Positions 46,542-55,540 of a stretch of 64,000 nucleotides of DNA are shown here, piece by piece. Position 1 is the stretch's first letter, and each line of letters opens with the position of its first letter. The translations under genes were made by a program, and so were the position numbers. The stretch spans positions 135,636 through 199,635 of the forward strand of contig SVHD01000001.1 in assembly GCA_015056015.1 (NCBI GenBank), in the 5' to 3' direction. The stretch comes from Clostridiales bacterium (GTDB lineage: Bacteria > Bacillota > Clostridia > Christensenellales > Aristaeellaceae). Under the pieces are notes generated by a model. The model saw only the letters and a list, made by a program, of their open reading frames with translations. It made no database searches and had not been told where the DNA came from.

Positions 46542-47843
46542 TTACTTACCCAGCATGATATTGAGGATTTCGTGATCGGTATCGCGCATGCCGTCCCGGC
46601 CCATGCGGGCGGTATTGGCAATGGTCTGATCGATGCTTTCATCCACGATGCCTTCCCCGTCGCCGAATACCTTGCCTTCCTTGGCCATCAGATGGCCCAG
46701 AATCGCGGCGTCCACGGCGGAGGCAATCTTGGCCGCGCAGGAGGGCTTGGCGCCGTCACAGACGATGCCAGCCACATTGGCCAGGGTATTTTTGATGGTA
46801 TCGGCAATTTCCTGATCGGTGCCGCCGGTGACGAAGGTAATCCCCGCGCCGCAGCCGCCCGCCGCGGAAACCGCGCCGCAGAAAGCGCTCAATTTGCCCA
46901 TATCCCGCTTGATATAGATGCTCACCAGATTGCTCAGCGCCAGCGCGCGATATTTCATTTCTTCCGTGGCATTCACTTCTTCTGCATAGGCCAGCACGGG
47001 CAGGCTCACCGTGATCCCCTGATTGCCGCTGCCGGAATTGATCACCACCGGCATCACGCAGCCGCTCATGCGGGCGTCGCTGCCGGCCGCAGCCAGGGCG
47101 CGGGCGCGCACCTTGATATCTTCCTTGCCGTAATAGCGCATCAGCGTTGCGCCTACCTGTTCGCCATAGGGATGGGAAAGCCCTTCCTGCGCGATGGAGG
47201 TATTGAGCTCCTCCTGCTTTTTCAGCACGGGAATGACGCTGCTGATATCCCCTTCCCGGCAAAACGCAATAATATCCTGCAGATTCAGATTGCCGTATTC
47301 CGGGGCAGGGGCAGCCGCCTTGGGCGCATCCGGCGTTTTTTCCAGCAAAATCTGCCCGTTCTTTTCAATCCGGGTAATCTGGGTATGGGCATCCTTGATT
47401 TCCACCAGGGCGTAATCATCCCCCGCTTCCGCCCGCGCCCGAATCAGCAGATTTGGCACATTGGGAATCAGATCTACCCCGCAATAATCCGTTTTCAAAA
47501 GGGCCTTGGTCTTTTCCAGATCCGCTTCCGTAATCTGGGAGAGCACTTCCAGCTTCAGTTCGGCCTTTCCCCCGACCGTGCCCAGAATGGCGCTGGGCTC
47601 CACGCCCTTGAGATTGCCGGTGCCGGGCACAATAACGCCCTTCACATTCTTGATAATATTTCCGGAGCAGCCCACCCGGATTTTTTCCGGCATTCTGCCT
47701 AAGATATCCCTGGCGGTGGCGGCGGCGTATGCAATGGCAATAGGCTCGGTGCAGCCCAGGGCCAGCATCAATTCATTTTCCAGAATTTCGGCATAATTTT
47801 TTTCCAGCAGGGCCAGATCGGCGCCTGTTTTTTTCATATCCAT
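46542..47843 (-). CDS. L-cysteine desulfidase / CyuA-type serine dehydratase-like enzyme
   Basis: A 433-residue Fe-S enzyme. Cys ligands are visible in LALGCTEP, GGCGAGITFVTGG and CDGAKPSC, with the VKGVIVPGTG and NSGSGNQGIT blocks, matching the CyuA/YhaM family that breaks L-cysteine into pyruvate, ammonia and hydrogen sulfide; L-serine is the alternative substrate. No PLP motif. GGAGG lies seven bases before the ATG. It is a single gene flanked by elements on both sides. Confidence 0.88.
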   Translation of the reverse strand: MDMKKTGADLALLEKNYAEILENELMLALGCTEPIAIAYAAATARDILGRMPEKIRVGCSGNIIKNVKGVIVPGTGNLKGVEPSAILGTVGGKAELKLEVLSQITEADLEKTKALLKTDYCGVDLIPNVPNLLIRARAEAGDDYALVEIKDAHTQITRIEKNGQILLEKTPDAPKAAAPAPEYGNLNLQDIIAFCREGDISSVIPVLKKQEELNTSIAQEGLSHPYGEQVGATLMRYYGKEDIKVRARALAAAGSDARMSGCVMPVVINSGSGNQGITVSLPVLAYAEEVNATEEMKYRALALSNLVSIYIKRDMGKLSAFCGAVSAAGGCGAGITFVTGGTDQEIADTIKNTLANVAGIVCDGAKPSCAAKIASAVDAAILGHLMAKEGKVFGDGEGIVDESIDQTIANTARMGRDGMRDTDHEILNIMLGK

Positions 47844-47974
47844 CGTTCCGCCTCCGCAGCATCATCATTTGCAATGGCTGGGCATATATGCCCACCTTAT
47901 TTTATTATAGCCCCTTCCCGCTGTTTTGCAAAGCCCTTTTTGCAAAAATCTTGAGATTGCTTGATGGGGAATTA

Positions 47975-48077
47975 GCGGGAGGGGATTCTTTGCGGCCAAA
48001 GAATCCCCTCCCGCGCCCACCCAAGAAAGCCATACTGGAATATACAAATTTTCACAGAATCATCTTATGTGCCAGTG
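47975..48077 (+). repeat. Palindromic intergenic element, copy 14
   Basis: Arms GCGGGAGGGGATTCTTT and complement (47975-48014), GCCCACCCAAGAAAGCC, ATACTGGAATAT and GTGCCAGTG. Confidence 0.86.
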
Positions 48078-48099
48078 CTACAATCATATTTTCACGCTT

Positions 48100-48201
48100 C
48101 ACTGGAAATCCTGCCGATTCAATAAGAACATGCAGCATCCAGAGTCGGTTTTCGGAGGGGGCGCGGGGGAACCGCTTTTGCCTCAAAAGCGGTTCCCCCG
48201 C
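48100..48201 (-). repeat. Palindromic intergenic element, copy 15 (inverted)
   Basis: Minus strand: GCGGGGGAACCGCTTTTG hairpin (48163-48201), GCCCCCTCCGAAAACCG, CTCTGGATG and CCAGTG. It faces copy 14 across 22 bases; together with the terminator they fill the 449-base gap 47844-48292. Confidence 0.84.
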
Positions 48202-48225
48202 AATATCCCCGTTTCCTCCAAAGCC

Positions 48226-48257
48226 AAAATGAAAAGGCCCCGCATTGCTGCGGGGCC
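48226..48257 (-). terminator. Intrinsic terminator of the ABC sugar importer operon
   Basis: Minus strand GGCCCCGCA-GCAA-TGCGGGGCC followed by TTTTCATTTT. Confidence 0.9.
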
Positions 48258-48292
48258 CGAAAGAATAACTCAGAAATTATTCAATTCAGAAA

Positions 48293-49930
48293 TTATTCTT
48301 CGCCGTAGAAGTACAGGCCCTGAACTTCAACCAGACGGGACAGGCCCTTGGATTCCAGATCGGCCTTGTAGGCTTCCCAAACGGCGTCATCGTTCACATC
48401 CAGCTTGCCCATGATGAAGTTGGTCACGTATTCGGTGACGAGGGGATCCAGCTGGGTCTTCAGGTCAGTGCGTTCGTCGATCAGATCCTGATCTTCGCAC
48501 CACACGATCTGGGGAACGGTGGAGTAGGTGACGTAGGGAGCATAAGCATCGCAAGCCAGGCAAGCCATCAGCTGGTTATCGGTAGCGGTGTCAGCAGCAG
48601 CCTTGGCGTCGTAGTCGGCACGGGTACGATAGGTGTTGGGACCCCAACCCTGAGCCCAGTACACATTCTGAGTGGTGCCCCATTCGACCAGGGACTTGAC
48701 GGACTTGTCAGAGCCGCCGAAGGAGGGAACATCAGCCCATTCCCAATGCTTGCCTTCCTGGCCATAGAAGTTGGACCAGGCGCGGCCTTCGTCAGAATAC
48801 CAGTAGTCCAGCCACTTGATGGCGACTTCGGGGTTTTCGCAGTTGGAGGTGATGAAGGTACGGGCGCCCACGTTGAATTCGCGGCGGCCAGCGATGTGCT
48901 GGGTGCCATCGGGACGCTGCAGGGGTTCGATCACTTCCCAGTCAGTCCACTGGGTGTAGGAAGGATCAGCATTGTAGGTGAGCAGACGATAGGGATAAGG
49001 AGCAGCGGCAACGCAAACGGTCAGGCTGTCCTTGGGAACGGAGGTCAGAAGACGGAACTGGAACAGATCCTGTACATAGGTATCTTCAACCAGCAGCTTT
49101 TCGTCGAACAGTTCGTTGGCATACTTGAGGGCAGCGCGGAATTCGTCGGTGTTGGCAACGAAGTTGAAGCCGCCTTCGCCATTGGGCATATAGTAGGTTT
49201 CGATGCCGGCGGTCACGTCAACGAAGCAGTTGGCCAGCCAGTAGATGGGATCCTGACCATCGGCGCCATAGTGATAGGTACCGGTCAGCGGGATTTCGTC
49301 AGCCTTGCCATTGCCGTTCATATCGTTATCGCGGAAATAGATCAGCATATCCTTGAATTCGGCAGTGGTAACGGGCTTGCCCTTGCCAGTAGCGGCAGTG
49401 TAGGCTTCCAGATAGGGCTTATACACCCACATCTTGGGAACGGCTTCCTGAGCCAGATACATGAAGTTGACCAGCTGATAGATGTGGCCATCGGGAGCAG
49501 TCAGCTGTTCGCGGACGGCGGGATTTTCTTCCAGCAGCTTCTTGATGTACACGGTGTGTTCATCGATCAGATCTTCCAGGGGGATGATGACGCCGTCTTC
49601 GGCATACAGCATGACTTCGTCATTGCTGATGGATTCGAGATAAACGTCAGCACGATCGGGAGAAGCGATGGAGAGGTTGAACTTTTCGGTCTTTTCGGAA
49701 GAGTTCGCGGCGGTCCAGACAACGTCAACGCCGGAGAATTCTTCGAACCATACGTTCTGTTCGCTGGTTTCGAAATCTTCGAAAGTAGCCAGCTGACCAG
49801 ACCATACATTCAGGGTCACTTTTTCATTGGTGATGGGGTATACGCCAGGGGCGGATACTTCCACTGCCAGAGCGGGAACCGCGCTGAGCAGCATGACCAG
49901 GGTGAGAACCAGAGCAAATGCCTTTTTCAT
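48293..49930 (-). CDS. Extracellular solute-binding protein of a sugar ABC importer (LplA-like)
   Basis: A 545-residue secreted protein. The signal peptide MKKAFALVLTLVMLLSAVPALA ends in an Ala-x-Ala type I site and lacks the lipobox Cys usual for Gram-positive binding proteins. The mature part shows the family 1 fold (NEKVTLNVWSGQL, FKDMLIYFRDNDMNGNGKADEIPLTG, the last being an EF-hand-like calcium loop typical of LplA-type proteins, and VAIKWLDYWYSDEGRAW). It binds an oligosaccharide for the two downstream-encoded permeases' system. Third gene of the operon (permease, permease, binding protein). AAGGAGG precedes the start. Confidence 0.9.
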   Translation of the reverse strand: MKKAFALVLTLVMLLSAVPALAVEVSAPGVYPITNEKVTLNVWSGQLATFEDFETSEQNVWFEEFSGVDVVWTAANSSEKTEKFNLSIASPDRADVYLESISNDEVMLYAEDGVIIPLEDLIDEHTVYIKKLLEENPAVREQLTAPDGHIYQLVNFMYLAQEAVPKMWVYKPYLEAYTAATGKGKPVTTAEFKDMLIYFRDNDMNGNGKADEIPLTGTYHYGADGQDPIYWLANCFVDVTAGIETYYMPNGEGGFNFVANTDEFRAALKYANELFDEKLLVEDTYVQDLFQFRLLTSVPKDSLTVCVAAAPYPYRLLTYNADPSYTQWTDWEVIEPLQRPDGTQHIAGRREFNVGARTFITSNCENPEVAIKWLDYWYSDEGRAWSNFYGQEGKHWEWADVPSFGGSDKSVKSLVEWGTTQNVYWAQGWGPNTYRTRADYDAKAAADTATDNQLMACLACDAYAPYVTYSTVPQIVWCEDQDLIDERTDLKTQLDPLVTEYVTNFIMGKLDVNDDAVWEAYKADLESKGLSRLVEVQGLYFYGEE

Positions 49931-50014
49931 ACCGGGTGAGCCTCCTTATAATATTTATCTCCATGCGGAATTCGCTTTCCGCATTAAAGATTCAAAAGAT
50001 GGGGATCAAGGGCA

Positions 50015-50950
50015 TTAACCCTTGACGGCGCCGATCATAACGCCCTTGACGAAATACTTCTGAACGAAGGGGTAGAGCATCATGACGGGCAGAGAGGAAA
50101 CGATGATCAGGGAATAGCGCATAACCTGGGAACGCATTTCCAAGAGGGCCAGCGTGGTGGAGTCCATCTGAACGTTGGATTCCATACCCAGGGACTGATT
50201 CTGGATCAGCAGTTCGCGCAAAACGTTTGCCAGGGGCAGCTTGGCCTTATCCTGCAGATAGACCATGGCGTTGAAATAGCCATTCCACAGATCAACCGCA
50301 TAATACAGGCCGATAACGGCGATGATGGGGCCGGACAGGGGCAGCACGATCTGGGTGAGGAAGCGCCATTCGCCGCAGCCATCGATGGAAGCCGCTTCGT
50401 GCATTTCATCGGGGATGCTGGTGCGGAAGTAGGTGCGCATAACGATCATGTTATACACGGACAGGGAAACCGGCAGAATCAGCGCCCAGATGGTATCCAG
50501 GATGCCGTAGCCGCGGATGGTCAGGTAGGTGGGGATCAGACCGCCGGAGAAATACATGGTGAATACGCACAGGAACATCATGTATTTGCCGTTTTTGAAG
50601 GTGCGGCGGGACAGCGGATAGGCGCAGAGGATGGTGGTCAAGAGCGCCAGAGCAGTACCGGAAATGGTGTAGATCAGGGAATTGCCGTAGCCGCGCCATA
50701 CGGAAGCGTCCTCGATAACGGCCGTATAGCCTTCCAGGGTCGCCTGCAGGGGAATCAGGGAGGCGCCGCCGCCCACCATCTTGCCGCCGGAGAAGGAGCA
50801 AGAGATAACATAGAGCAGGGGATAGAGGATGATGATGAAGATCAGGGTCAGAATCAGGGTATCAAAGGCAAGGAAAGCATAGTCCGATTTCATGTATTTG
50901 ATGGCCGTGCGCTTCTTTTTCTTGCCGGTTTTCATATCAATCGTGCTCAT
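50015..50950 (-). CDS. Sugar ABC transporter permease, LplC type
   Basis: A 311-residue permease with six transmembrane helices and the EAA loop EMHEAASIDGCGEWRFLTQIVLPLSGP that contacts the ATPase. The C-terminal FVQKYFVKGVMIGAVKG is typical of the LplC/YtcP group. A Lys/Arg-rich N-terminus is cytoplasmic. It follows the LplB-type gene by 18 bases. No ATPase gene is in the operon; a shared MsmX-like ATPase elsewhere is expected. Confidence 0.92.
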   Translation of the reverse strand: MSTIDMKTGKKKKRTAIKYMKSDYAFLAFDTLILTLIFIIILYPLLYVISCSFSGGKMVGGGASLIPLQATLEGYTAVIEDASVWRGYGNSLIYTISGTALALLTTILCAYPLSRRTFKNGKYMMFLCVFTMYFSGGLIPTYLTIRGYGILDTIWALILPVSLSVYNMIVMRTYFRTSIPDEMHEAASIDGCGEWRFLTQIVLPLSGPIIAVIGLYYAVDLWNGYFNAMVYLQDKAKLPLANVLRELLIQNQSLGMESNVQMDSTTLALLEMRSQVMRYSLIIVSSLPVMMLYPFVQKYFVKGVMIGAVKG

Positions 50951-50968
50951 TTTATTCTTCCCCCTTCC

Positions 50969-51928
50969 TTAGAACATGGAATTGCCGGTCAGCTTGCCGG
51001 TGATGGTGTTCACAGTCAGCAGCATGATCATATTGAAGATGGACTGGAACAGGCCGATAGCGGCAGCGTAGGAATACTGGGGACGGGAAGCAGCAATACC
51101 CTGGCGATAAACGAAGGTACTGATAACTTCGGAAACGGAGGTATTGATGTTATTCTGCAGCAGCAGCACCTTTTCAAAGCCGATATTCAGCAGGGAGCCG
51201 CAGCGCATGATCAGCAGAATGCAGAAGGTGGGCAGGATGGAAGGAATATCCACGTGCCAGATACGCTTGATGATATTGGCGCCGTCCACGATGGCCGCTT
51301 CATGCAGTTCGGAGGATACGCCGGACAGGGCGGAGATATAAATGATGGCGCCGTAGCCCATTTCCTGCCATACGCCGGACCACACATACACGGAATAGAA
51401 GTATTCGGGATAGGCCATGTAGTTGACCGAGGGAATACCGAAGATGCCCAGCACTTCATTGAGCAGACCGCCGCGGGCGGAGAGGAACTGCAGAATCAGG
51501 CTGGCCATAACCACGGTGGAAATAAAGTGAGGAGCATAAGAAATCATCTGCACGGTTTTCTTATACTTCTGAGAAGGCATGTAGTTGAGCAGCAGGGCGA
51601 AAATCAGGGAAATGGGGAAAGTCGCCAGGCTGTAAAGGTTAATGCTCAGGGTGTTGCGCAGAATCTGCCAGAACTGATCGTTGGTCAGGAAGCGGATTAC
51701 ATACTTCAGGCCCACCCAATCGCATTTTTCCATGGCACGGGTAATACGGAAATCGCGGAAAGCGATCTGAATGCCGTACATGGGGGCGTATTTGAACGCC
51801 AGCAAAATCGTCAGGGGCAGCAGCAGCATGATATACAGCGCGCCATGCCGGGTCATTTCATTTTTGAAGGATTGAATAAACCGTTTCCCGCGAACGGGGG
51901 CAATCGCCTTGGCCGTCACTTTGACCAC
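50969..51928 (-). CDS. Sugar ABC transporter permease, LplB type
   Basis: A 319-residue permease, first gene of the importer operon. GALYIMLLLPLTILLAFKYAPMYGIQIAF is the family start and ELHEAAIVDGANIIKRIWHVDIP the EAA loop; NTITGKLTGNS ends it. Start choice is uncertain: GTG at 51928 is only two bases from GAGAGG, and a GTG three codons on has a spacing of 11. LplB/LplC systems import plant or host glycan fragments such as rhamnogalacturonan oligomers; substrate here is inferred from the neighbouring uronate genes. Confidence 0.9.
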   Translation of the reverse strand: MVKVTAKAIAPVRGKRFIQSFKNEMTRHGALYIMLLLPLTILLAFKYAPMYGIQIAFRDFRITRAMEKCDWVGLKYVIRFLTNDQFWQILRNTLSINLYSLATFPISLIFALLLNYMPSQKYKKTVQMISYAPHFISTVVMASLILQFLSARGGLLNEVLGIFGIPSVNYMAYPEYFYSVYVWSGVWQEMGYGAIIYISALSGVSSELHEAAIVDGANIIKRIWHVDIPSILPTFCILLIMRCGSLLNIGFEKVLLLQNNINTSVSEVISTFVYRQGIAASRPQYSYAAAIGLFQSIFNMIMLLTVNTITGKLTGNSMF

Positions 51929-51974
51929 ATCCTCTCAAGAATTAAAAAAATCGTGTTTAAATCACTTGTGACTT

Positions 51975-52003
51975 ATTATATCATATTTTGGTTAAAAAGT
52001 CAA
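51975..52003 (-). promoter_or_regulatory. Strong promoter of the sugar importer operon
   Basis: Minus strand TTGACT, 17-base AT-rich spacer, TATAAT. TCAC-TT-GTGA (51963-51972) just downstream may be a regulator site. The rest of 52004-52240 is AT-rich and shows nothing further. Confidence 0.88.
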
Positions 52004-52240
52004 TGTTATTATTATAATTATTTCATCCATTTCCCGGCGATTCTTTGTGAGAATATTGTAAAACAGCAAAAATTCCCCCATTTTATCCAATCTCCGGAAG
52101 GAAATAAGCCCCCGTTTCCCCGCGAAAACCGTTTCATTTTCTTCCGTTCATCCGATTATTCGTTCATCCAATTTTATGAATAACGGATCAAATCATTCCA
52201 CAGTAAAATTCTCTCCGGCTCCCATGACAAATTTGAAAAG

Positions 52241-52270
52241 AAAAAGGGCTTTTCTTTTCAGAAAAGCCCT
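52241..52270 (-). terminator. Intrinsic terminator of the uxaC-eda operon
   Basis: Minus strand AGGGCTTTTC-TGAAAA-GAAAAGCCCT followed by TTTTCTTTTC. Confidence 0.9.
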
Positions 52271-52289
52271 CTCTCCTGTCATCAATCCA

Positions 52290-53252
52290 TTACTTGAGCA
52301 GCAGATGGATGCCGAAGCCGCCGATTTCATCCTTCAGATAGATGAACTTCATCCGGCCGTCGGGGGTATAGGTAGCGGTTTCTTCGTCGAATTCGAAGCC
52401 GCGCTGTTCCATATGCCACTTGGCCCGATCCACGTTGCTGGTGCCGATGGCCAGATGGCCATGGGTGCCGCGGAACCAGGTCTTCATCATTTCGAAGCTG
52501 CCGCCAACGAACACGCCCTTGGCGCTGTCCTTATTCATGGGCCAGCCCAGCAGGGTGGAAAGCTTCTTGGCTTCGGTCATGGCGATTTCAGCGTTTTCGC
52601 TGTTGATGCCCACATGCACCACGCTCAGGCCCAGCATCACATTCACGGCTTCGCGGGCCAGATTTTCAATGCGATCCCAATCCTTGTTTTCGATGGCGTC
52701 ATCGGGCACCATCCAGCTGCCGCCGCAGGCCGCGATCTTGGGGAAGGCCAGGTATTCGGGCAGATTCTTTTCATTAATGCCGCCGGTGGGCACGAATTTC
52801 ACATCGCCGTAGGGGGCCGCCATGGCCTTGATCAGCTTGAGGCCGCCCAGGGCTTCGGCGGGGAAGAATTTCACGGTCTTCAGGCCCAGGGACAGGGCCA
52901 TTTCGATATCGCTGGGATTGCCGCAGCCGGGCAGCACGGGATAGCCCTTATCCACGCAATGCTTTACCACCACGGGATTGAGGCCGGGAGAAACGATATA
53001 GCCCGCGCCGGCGTTCCAGGCGCGATCGGCCTGTTCGGTGGTCAGCACGGTGCCGGCGCCCAGCAGCACTTCGGGCAGCGCTTCATGCACCAGACGGATG
53101 GCTTCTTCAGCGGCGTCGGTACGGAAGGTGATTTCGGCCACGGGCAGGCCGCCGTCCTTGAGGGCCTTGCACAGGGGCACGGCGTCTTCGGCGTGCTTCA
53201 CTTTGATTACGGGAACCAGGCCGGCCAGGGACAATTGTTTCAGCATATCCAT
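52290..53252 (-). CDS. KDPG/KHG aldolase with C-terminal VOC-like domain
   Basis: A 320-residue protein. Residues 1-205 are the class I aldolase: GLVPVIKV, AEITFRTDAAEEAI with the catalytic Glu, and TVKFFPAEALGG with the Schiff-base Lys; it cleaves 2-keto-3-deoxy-6-phosphogluconate to pyruvate and glyceraldehyde 3-phosphate. The last 110 residues (LSVVHVGINSEN to GFGIHLLLK) look like a glyoxalase/VOC half-barrel, so the protein is about 110 residues longer than Eda. It follows uxaC by 24 bases, which fits a hexuronate route. AGGAGG precedes the ATG. Confidence 0.9.
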   Translation of the reverse strand: MDMLKQLSLAGLVPVIKVKHAEDAVPLCKALKDGGLPVAEITFRTDAAEEAIRLVHEALPEVLLGAGTVLTTEQADRAWNAGAGYIVSPGLNPVVVKHCVDKGYPVLPGCGNPSDIEMALSLGLKTVKFFPAEALGGLKLIKAMAAPYGDVKFVPTGGINEKNLPEYLAFPKIAACGGSWMVPDDAIENKDWDRIENLAREAVNVMLGLSVVHVGINSENAEIAMTEAKKLSTLLGWPMNKDSAKGVFVGGSFEMMKTWFRGTHGHLAIGTSNVDRAKWHMEQRGFEFDEETATYTPDGRMKFIYLKDEIGGFGIHLLLK

Positions 53253-53276
53253 GATTGTTTCCTCCTGAATGATATA

Positions 53277-54677
53277 TTAGATGCCAAAGTATTCTTTCGC
53301 GTTATTGTAGCAGATATCCCGGACCAGGCCCTTGAGGGTTTCCATATCCGCGGGATATTCGCCGTTTTCCACCCAATTGCCGATCACATTGCACAGGATG
53401 CGGCGGAAATATTCATGACGGGGATAGCTGATGAAGGAACGGCTGTCGGTGAGCATGCCCACGAAGGTGCCCAGCACGCCCAGATTGGCCAGATAATGCA
53501 GCTGATCTTCCATGCCGTCCTTCTGATCCATGAACCACCAGCCGGAGCCCATCTGGATCTTGCCCTTGATGCCGCCCTGCTGGAAATTGCCCAGCATGGT
53601 GCCAATGATGCCGTTGGCGGCGCCATTGAGGCAATAGAGGATGGTCTTGGGCAGCTGGCCCTGGGTATCCTGCAGATCCATCAGGCGGGAAAGGTTATGG
53701 GCGATGGGCTGATCGGTGATGGAGTCAAAGCCCACATCGGGCCCATAGCGGCGGAACATGGCGGTGTTGTTATTGCGCATGGCGCTCATATGATACTGCT
53801 GGGTCCAGCCGCGCTGGGCATACATGGCGCCCAGGCCCGCCAGAATGACGGTGCGGTAGCTGTCGATATGCTTCTGCTTCATTTCTTCCCCTGCCATGGC
53901 GGCCTTGAAAGCCTTATCCGCCTGCTTGAAGGAAGGTTCGCCATAAGGCACGGTATCCATGCCATGGTCGGAAATGCGGGCGCCCAGGGCGTGGAAATAT
54001 TCCACCCGGCGTTCCAGGGCGGTGAGCACATCGGCGGTGGATTTGATTTCCATCCCCGCCACCCGGGACAGCTGCTGAATATAATCGGCGAAACCGGCGC
54101 GATCCACATTCACCGCCTTATCGGGGCGGAAGGTGGGCAGCACCCGGGCCTTGAGCTTGCCTTCGGCGGCAATGGCCTGATGGAAGGAAAGATCATCCAC
54201 GGGATCATCGGTGGTGCACAGATAATCCACATTGAATTTATCCACCAGGGCCTGGGCACGGAAATCATCCTGCTGCAGCAATTCGCTGGTGTAATCATAA
54301 ATTTCGGAAGCGGTATCCTTATTCAGGGGCGTATCCACGCCGAATACCCGCTGCAGTTCCAGATGGGTCCAGTGATAGAGGGGATTGCCGATGGCATGGG
54401 CCACGGTATCGGCAAAGGCGATGAACTTTTCCTTGGGATCGCCGTCGCCGCGGATCAGGCGTTCTTCCACTCCCCAGGAAAGCATGGCGCGCCACTTGTA
54501 ATGATCGCCGCCCAGCATCAGATGGGTGATATTGTCAAATTTTATGTTCTGGGCAATTTCCCTGGGCTGCAGATGGCAGTGGTAGTCAATGATGGGCATA
54601 TCTTTCGCAGCTTCGTGGAAAAGCACCCGGGCCGTTTCCGTGGAAAGCAGAAAATTTTCATCCATAAACGGTTTCAT
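53277..54677 (-). CDS. uxaC: Glucuronate isomerase
   Basis: A 466-residue enzyme that converts D-glucuronate to fructuronate or D-galacturonate to tagaturonate. Typical blocks are FMDENFLLSTETARVLFHEA, PIIDYHCHLQPREIA (metal-binding His pair), DYLCTTDDPVDDL and LTDSRSFISYPRHEYFRRILC. Length is normal. The start after AAGGAGG is used instead of the longer ORF start. It is the first gene of the uxaC-aldolase operon; the sugar importer lies immediately downstream in the same direction. Confidence 0.96.
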   Translation of the reverse strand: MKPFMDENFLLSTETARVLFHEAAKDMPIIDYHCHLQPREIAQNIKFDNITHLMLGGDHYKWRAMLSWGVEERLIRGDGDPKEKFIAFADTVAHAIGNPLYHWTHLELQRVFGVDTPLNKDTASEIYDYTSELLQQDDFRAQALVDKFNVDYLCTTDDPVDDLSFHQAIAAEGKLKARVLPTFRPDKAVNVDRAGFADYIQQLSRVAGMEIKSTADVLTALERRVEYFHALGARISDHGMDTVPYGEPSFKQADKAFKAAMAGEEMKQKHIDSYRTVILAGLGAMYAQRGWTQQYHMSAMRNNNTAMFRRYGPDVGFDSITDQPIAHNLSRLMDLQDTQGQLPKTILYCLNGAANGIIGTMLGNFQQGGIKGKIQMGSGWWFMDQKDGMEDQLHYLANLGVLGTFVGMLTDSRSFISYPRHEYFRRILCNVIGNWVENGEYPADMETLKGLVRDICYNNAKEYFGI

Positions 54678-54730
54678 GGAAAATCCCTCCTTGCAATTTG
54701 GTTTTATTATAATCTTTTTACAGAGCAAAG

Positions 54731-55345
54731 TCAATCTTTGGAAATTAGCGCGCCCTTTAAATATCCCGAAAGAATTTCCACAATCCGGGCGTTTTTCCCG
54801 CCCCGCATCACCACCACATCCGCTTCATTCACATAATTGCGGATATAGCGATCATACATGGGCTTGACCGTGCCCAGATACTGGGCGGCAATATTTTCGA
54901 TTTCCCTTCCCCTGTCCCGGATATCCCTTTTGATCCTGCGCAGCAGGCAGATATCCGGCTCCACATTGATATATAATTTGAGAAACATTTTTTCCATCAG
55001 CCGCTGATCGTAAAAGGCGTGGATGCCCTCCACCACCACCACATCCGCCGGCTGAATGATTTCATTGGTATCGGCCCGGCGATGGGCGGCAAAATCATAG
55101 GCCTTGCGGGTGATGGGCTTGCCCGCCATCAGATCGCAGATATCCTGATACAATAAATCATGGTCAAAAATGCAGGGTTCGTCATAATTCAGGGTGACCC
55201 TTTCCTCAAACGTCATATCCGGATGATCCAGATAATAGGCGTCCTGATTGATCACCACGCTGCGCTTGCCGCAATCCCGCACCAGTTCCCGGGCCAGGGT
55301 GGTTTTTCCCGATCCGCTGGCGCCGCATATTCCGATCAAAAGCAT
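54731..55345 (-). CDS. udk: Uridine kinase
   Basis: A 204-residue kinase: GICGASGSGKTTLAREL is the P-loop, QDAYYLDHP and FDHDLLYQDI the substrate-binding segments, VVVVEGIHAFYD the Walker B-like strand and RRIKRDIRDRGR the lid. It phosphorylates uridine and cytidine in pyrimidine salvage. The longer ORF start extends into the element; the ATG at 55345 after AAGGAGG is used. Confidence 0.9.
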   Translation of the reverse strand: MLLIGICGASGSGKTTLARELVRDCGKRSVVINQDAYYLDHPDMTFEERVTLNYDEPCIFDHDLLYQDICDLMAGKPITRKAYDFAAHRRADTNEIIQPADVVVVEGIHAFYDQRLMEKMFLKLYINVEPDICLLRRIKRDIRDRGREIENIAAQYLGTVKPMYDRYIRNYVNEADVVVMRGGKNARIVEILSGYLKGALISKD

Positions 55346-55427
55346 GGAGATTCCTCCTTGTTTTCTTCTTTTCACCAAGATACCGCAAAAACCGCCCTGC
55401 GTCAAGGGAGGAAAGGGGGAAAAATAT

Positions 55428-55490
55428 GAGGGAGGATGCTTTTGAGGCAAAAGCACCCTCCCGCTCCTAGCCGAAAACCCATTCCGGATG
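55428..55490 (+). repeat. Palindromic intergenic element, copy 16 (GCTTTTGAGGC subtype)
   Basis: GAGGGAGGATGCTTTTGAGG and near-complement ending CCCTCCCGC, then CTCCTAGCCGAAAACCC and TCCGGATG. The block and tail are degenerate. Confidence 0.72.
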
Positions 55491-55540
55491 TAAGAAAAAT
55501 GATAGGAAACAGCATGCTTCCCGGTAAAACAAAGGGATAT

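Noticed and set aside
52176-54836. 886-residue plus-strand ORF, and similar long ORFs (28..1800, 9311..11401, 2190..3968)
   Set aside because: They are antisense shadows of uxaC-eda, GH2, the Gfo/Idh-isomerase pair and GH35, rich in Gly/His/Ile with no domain motifs or ribosome sites.
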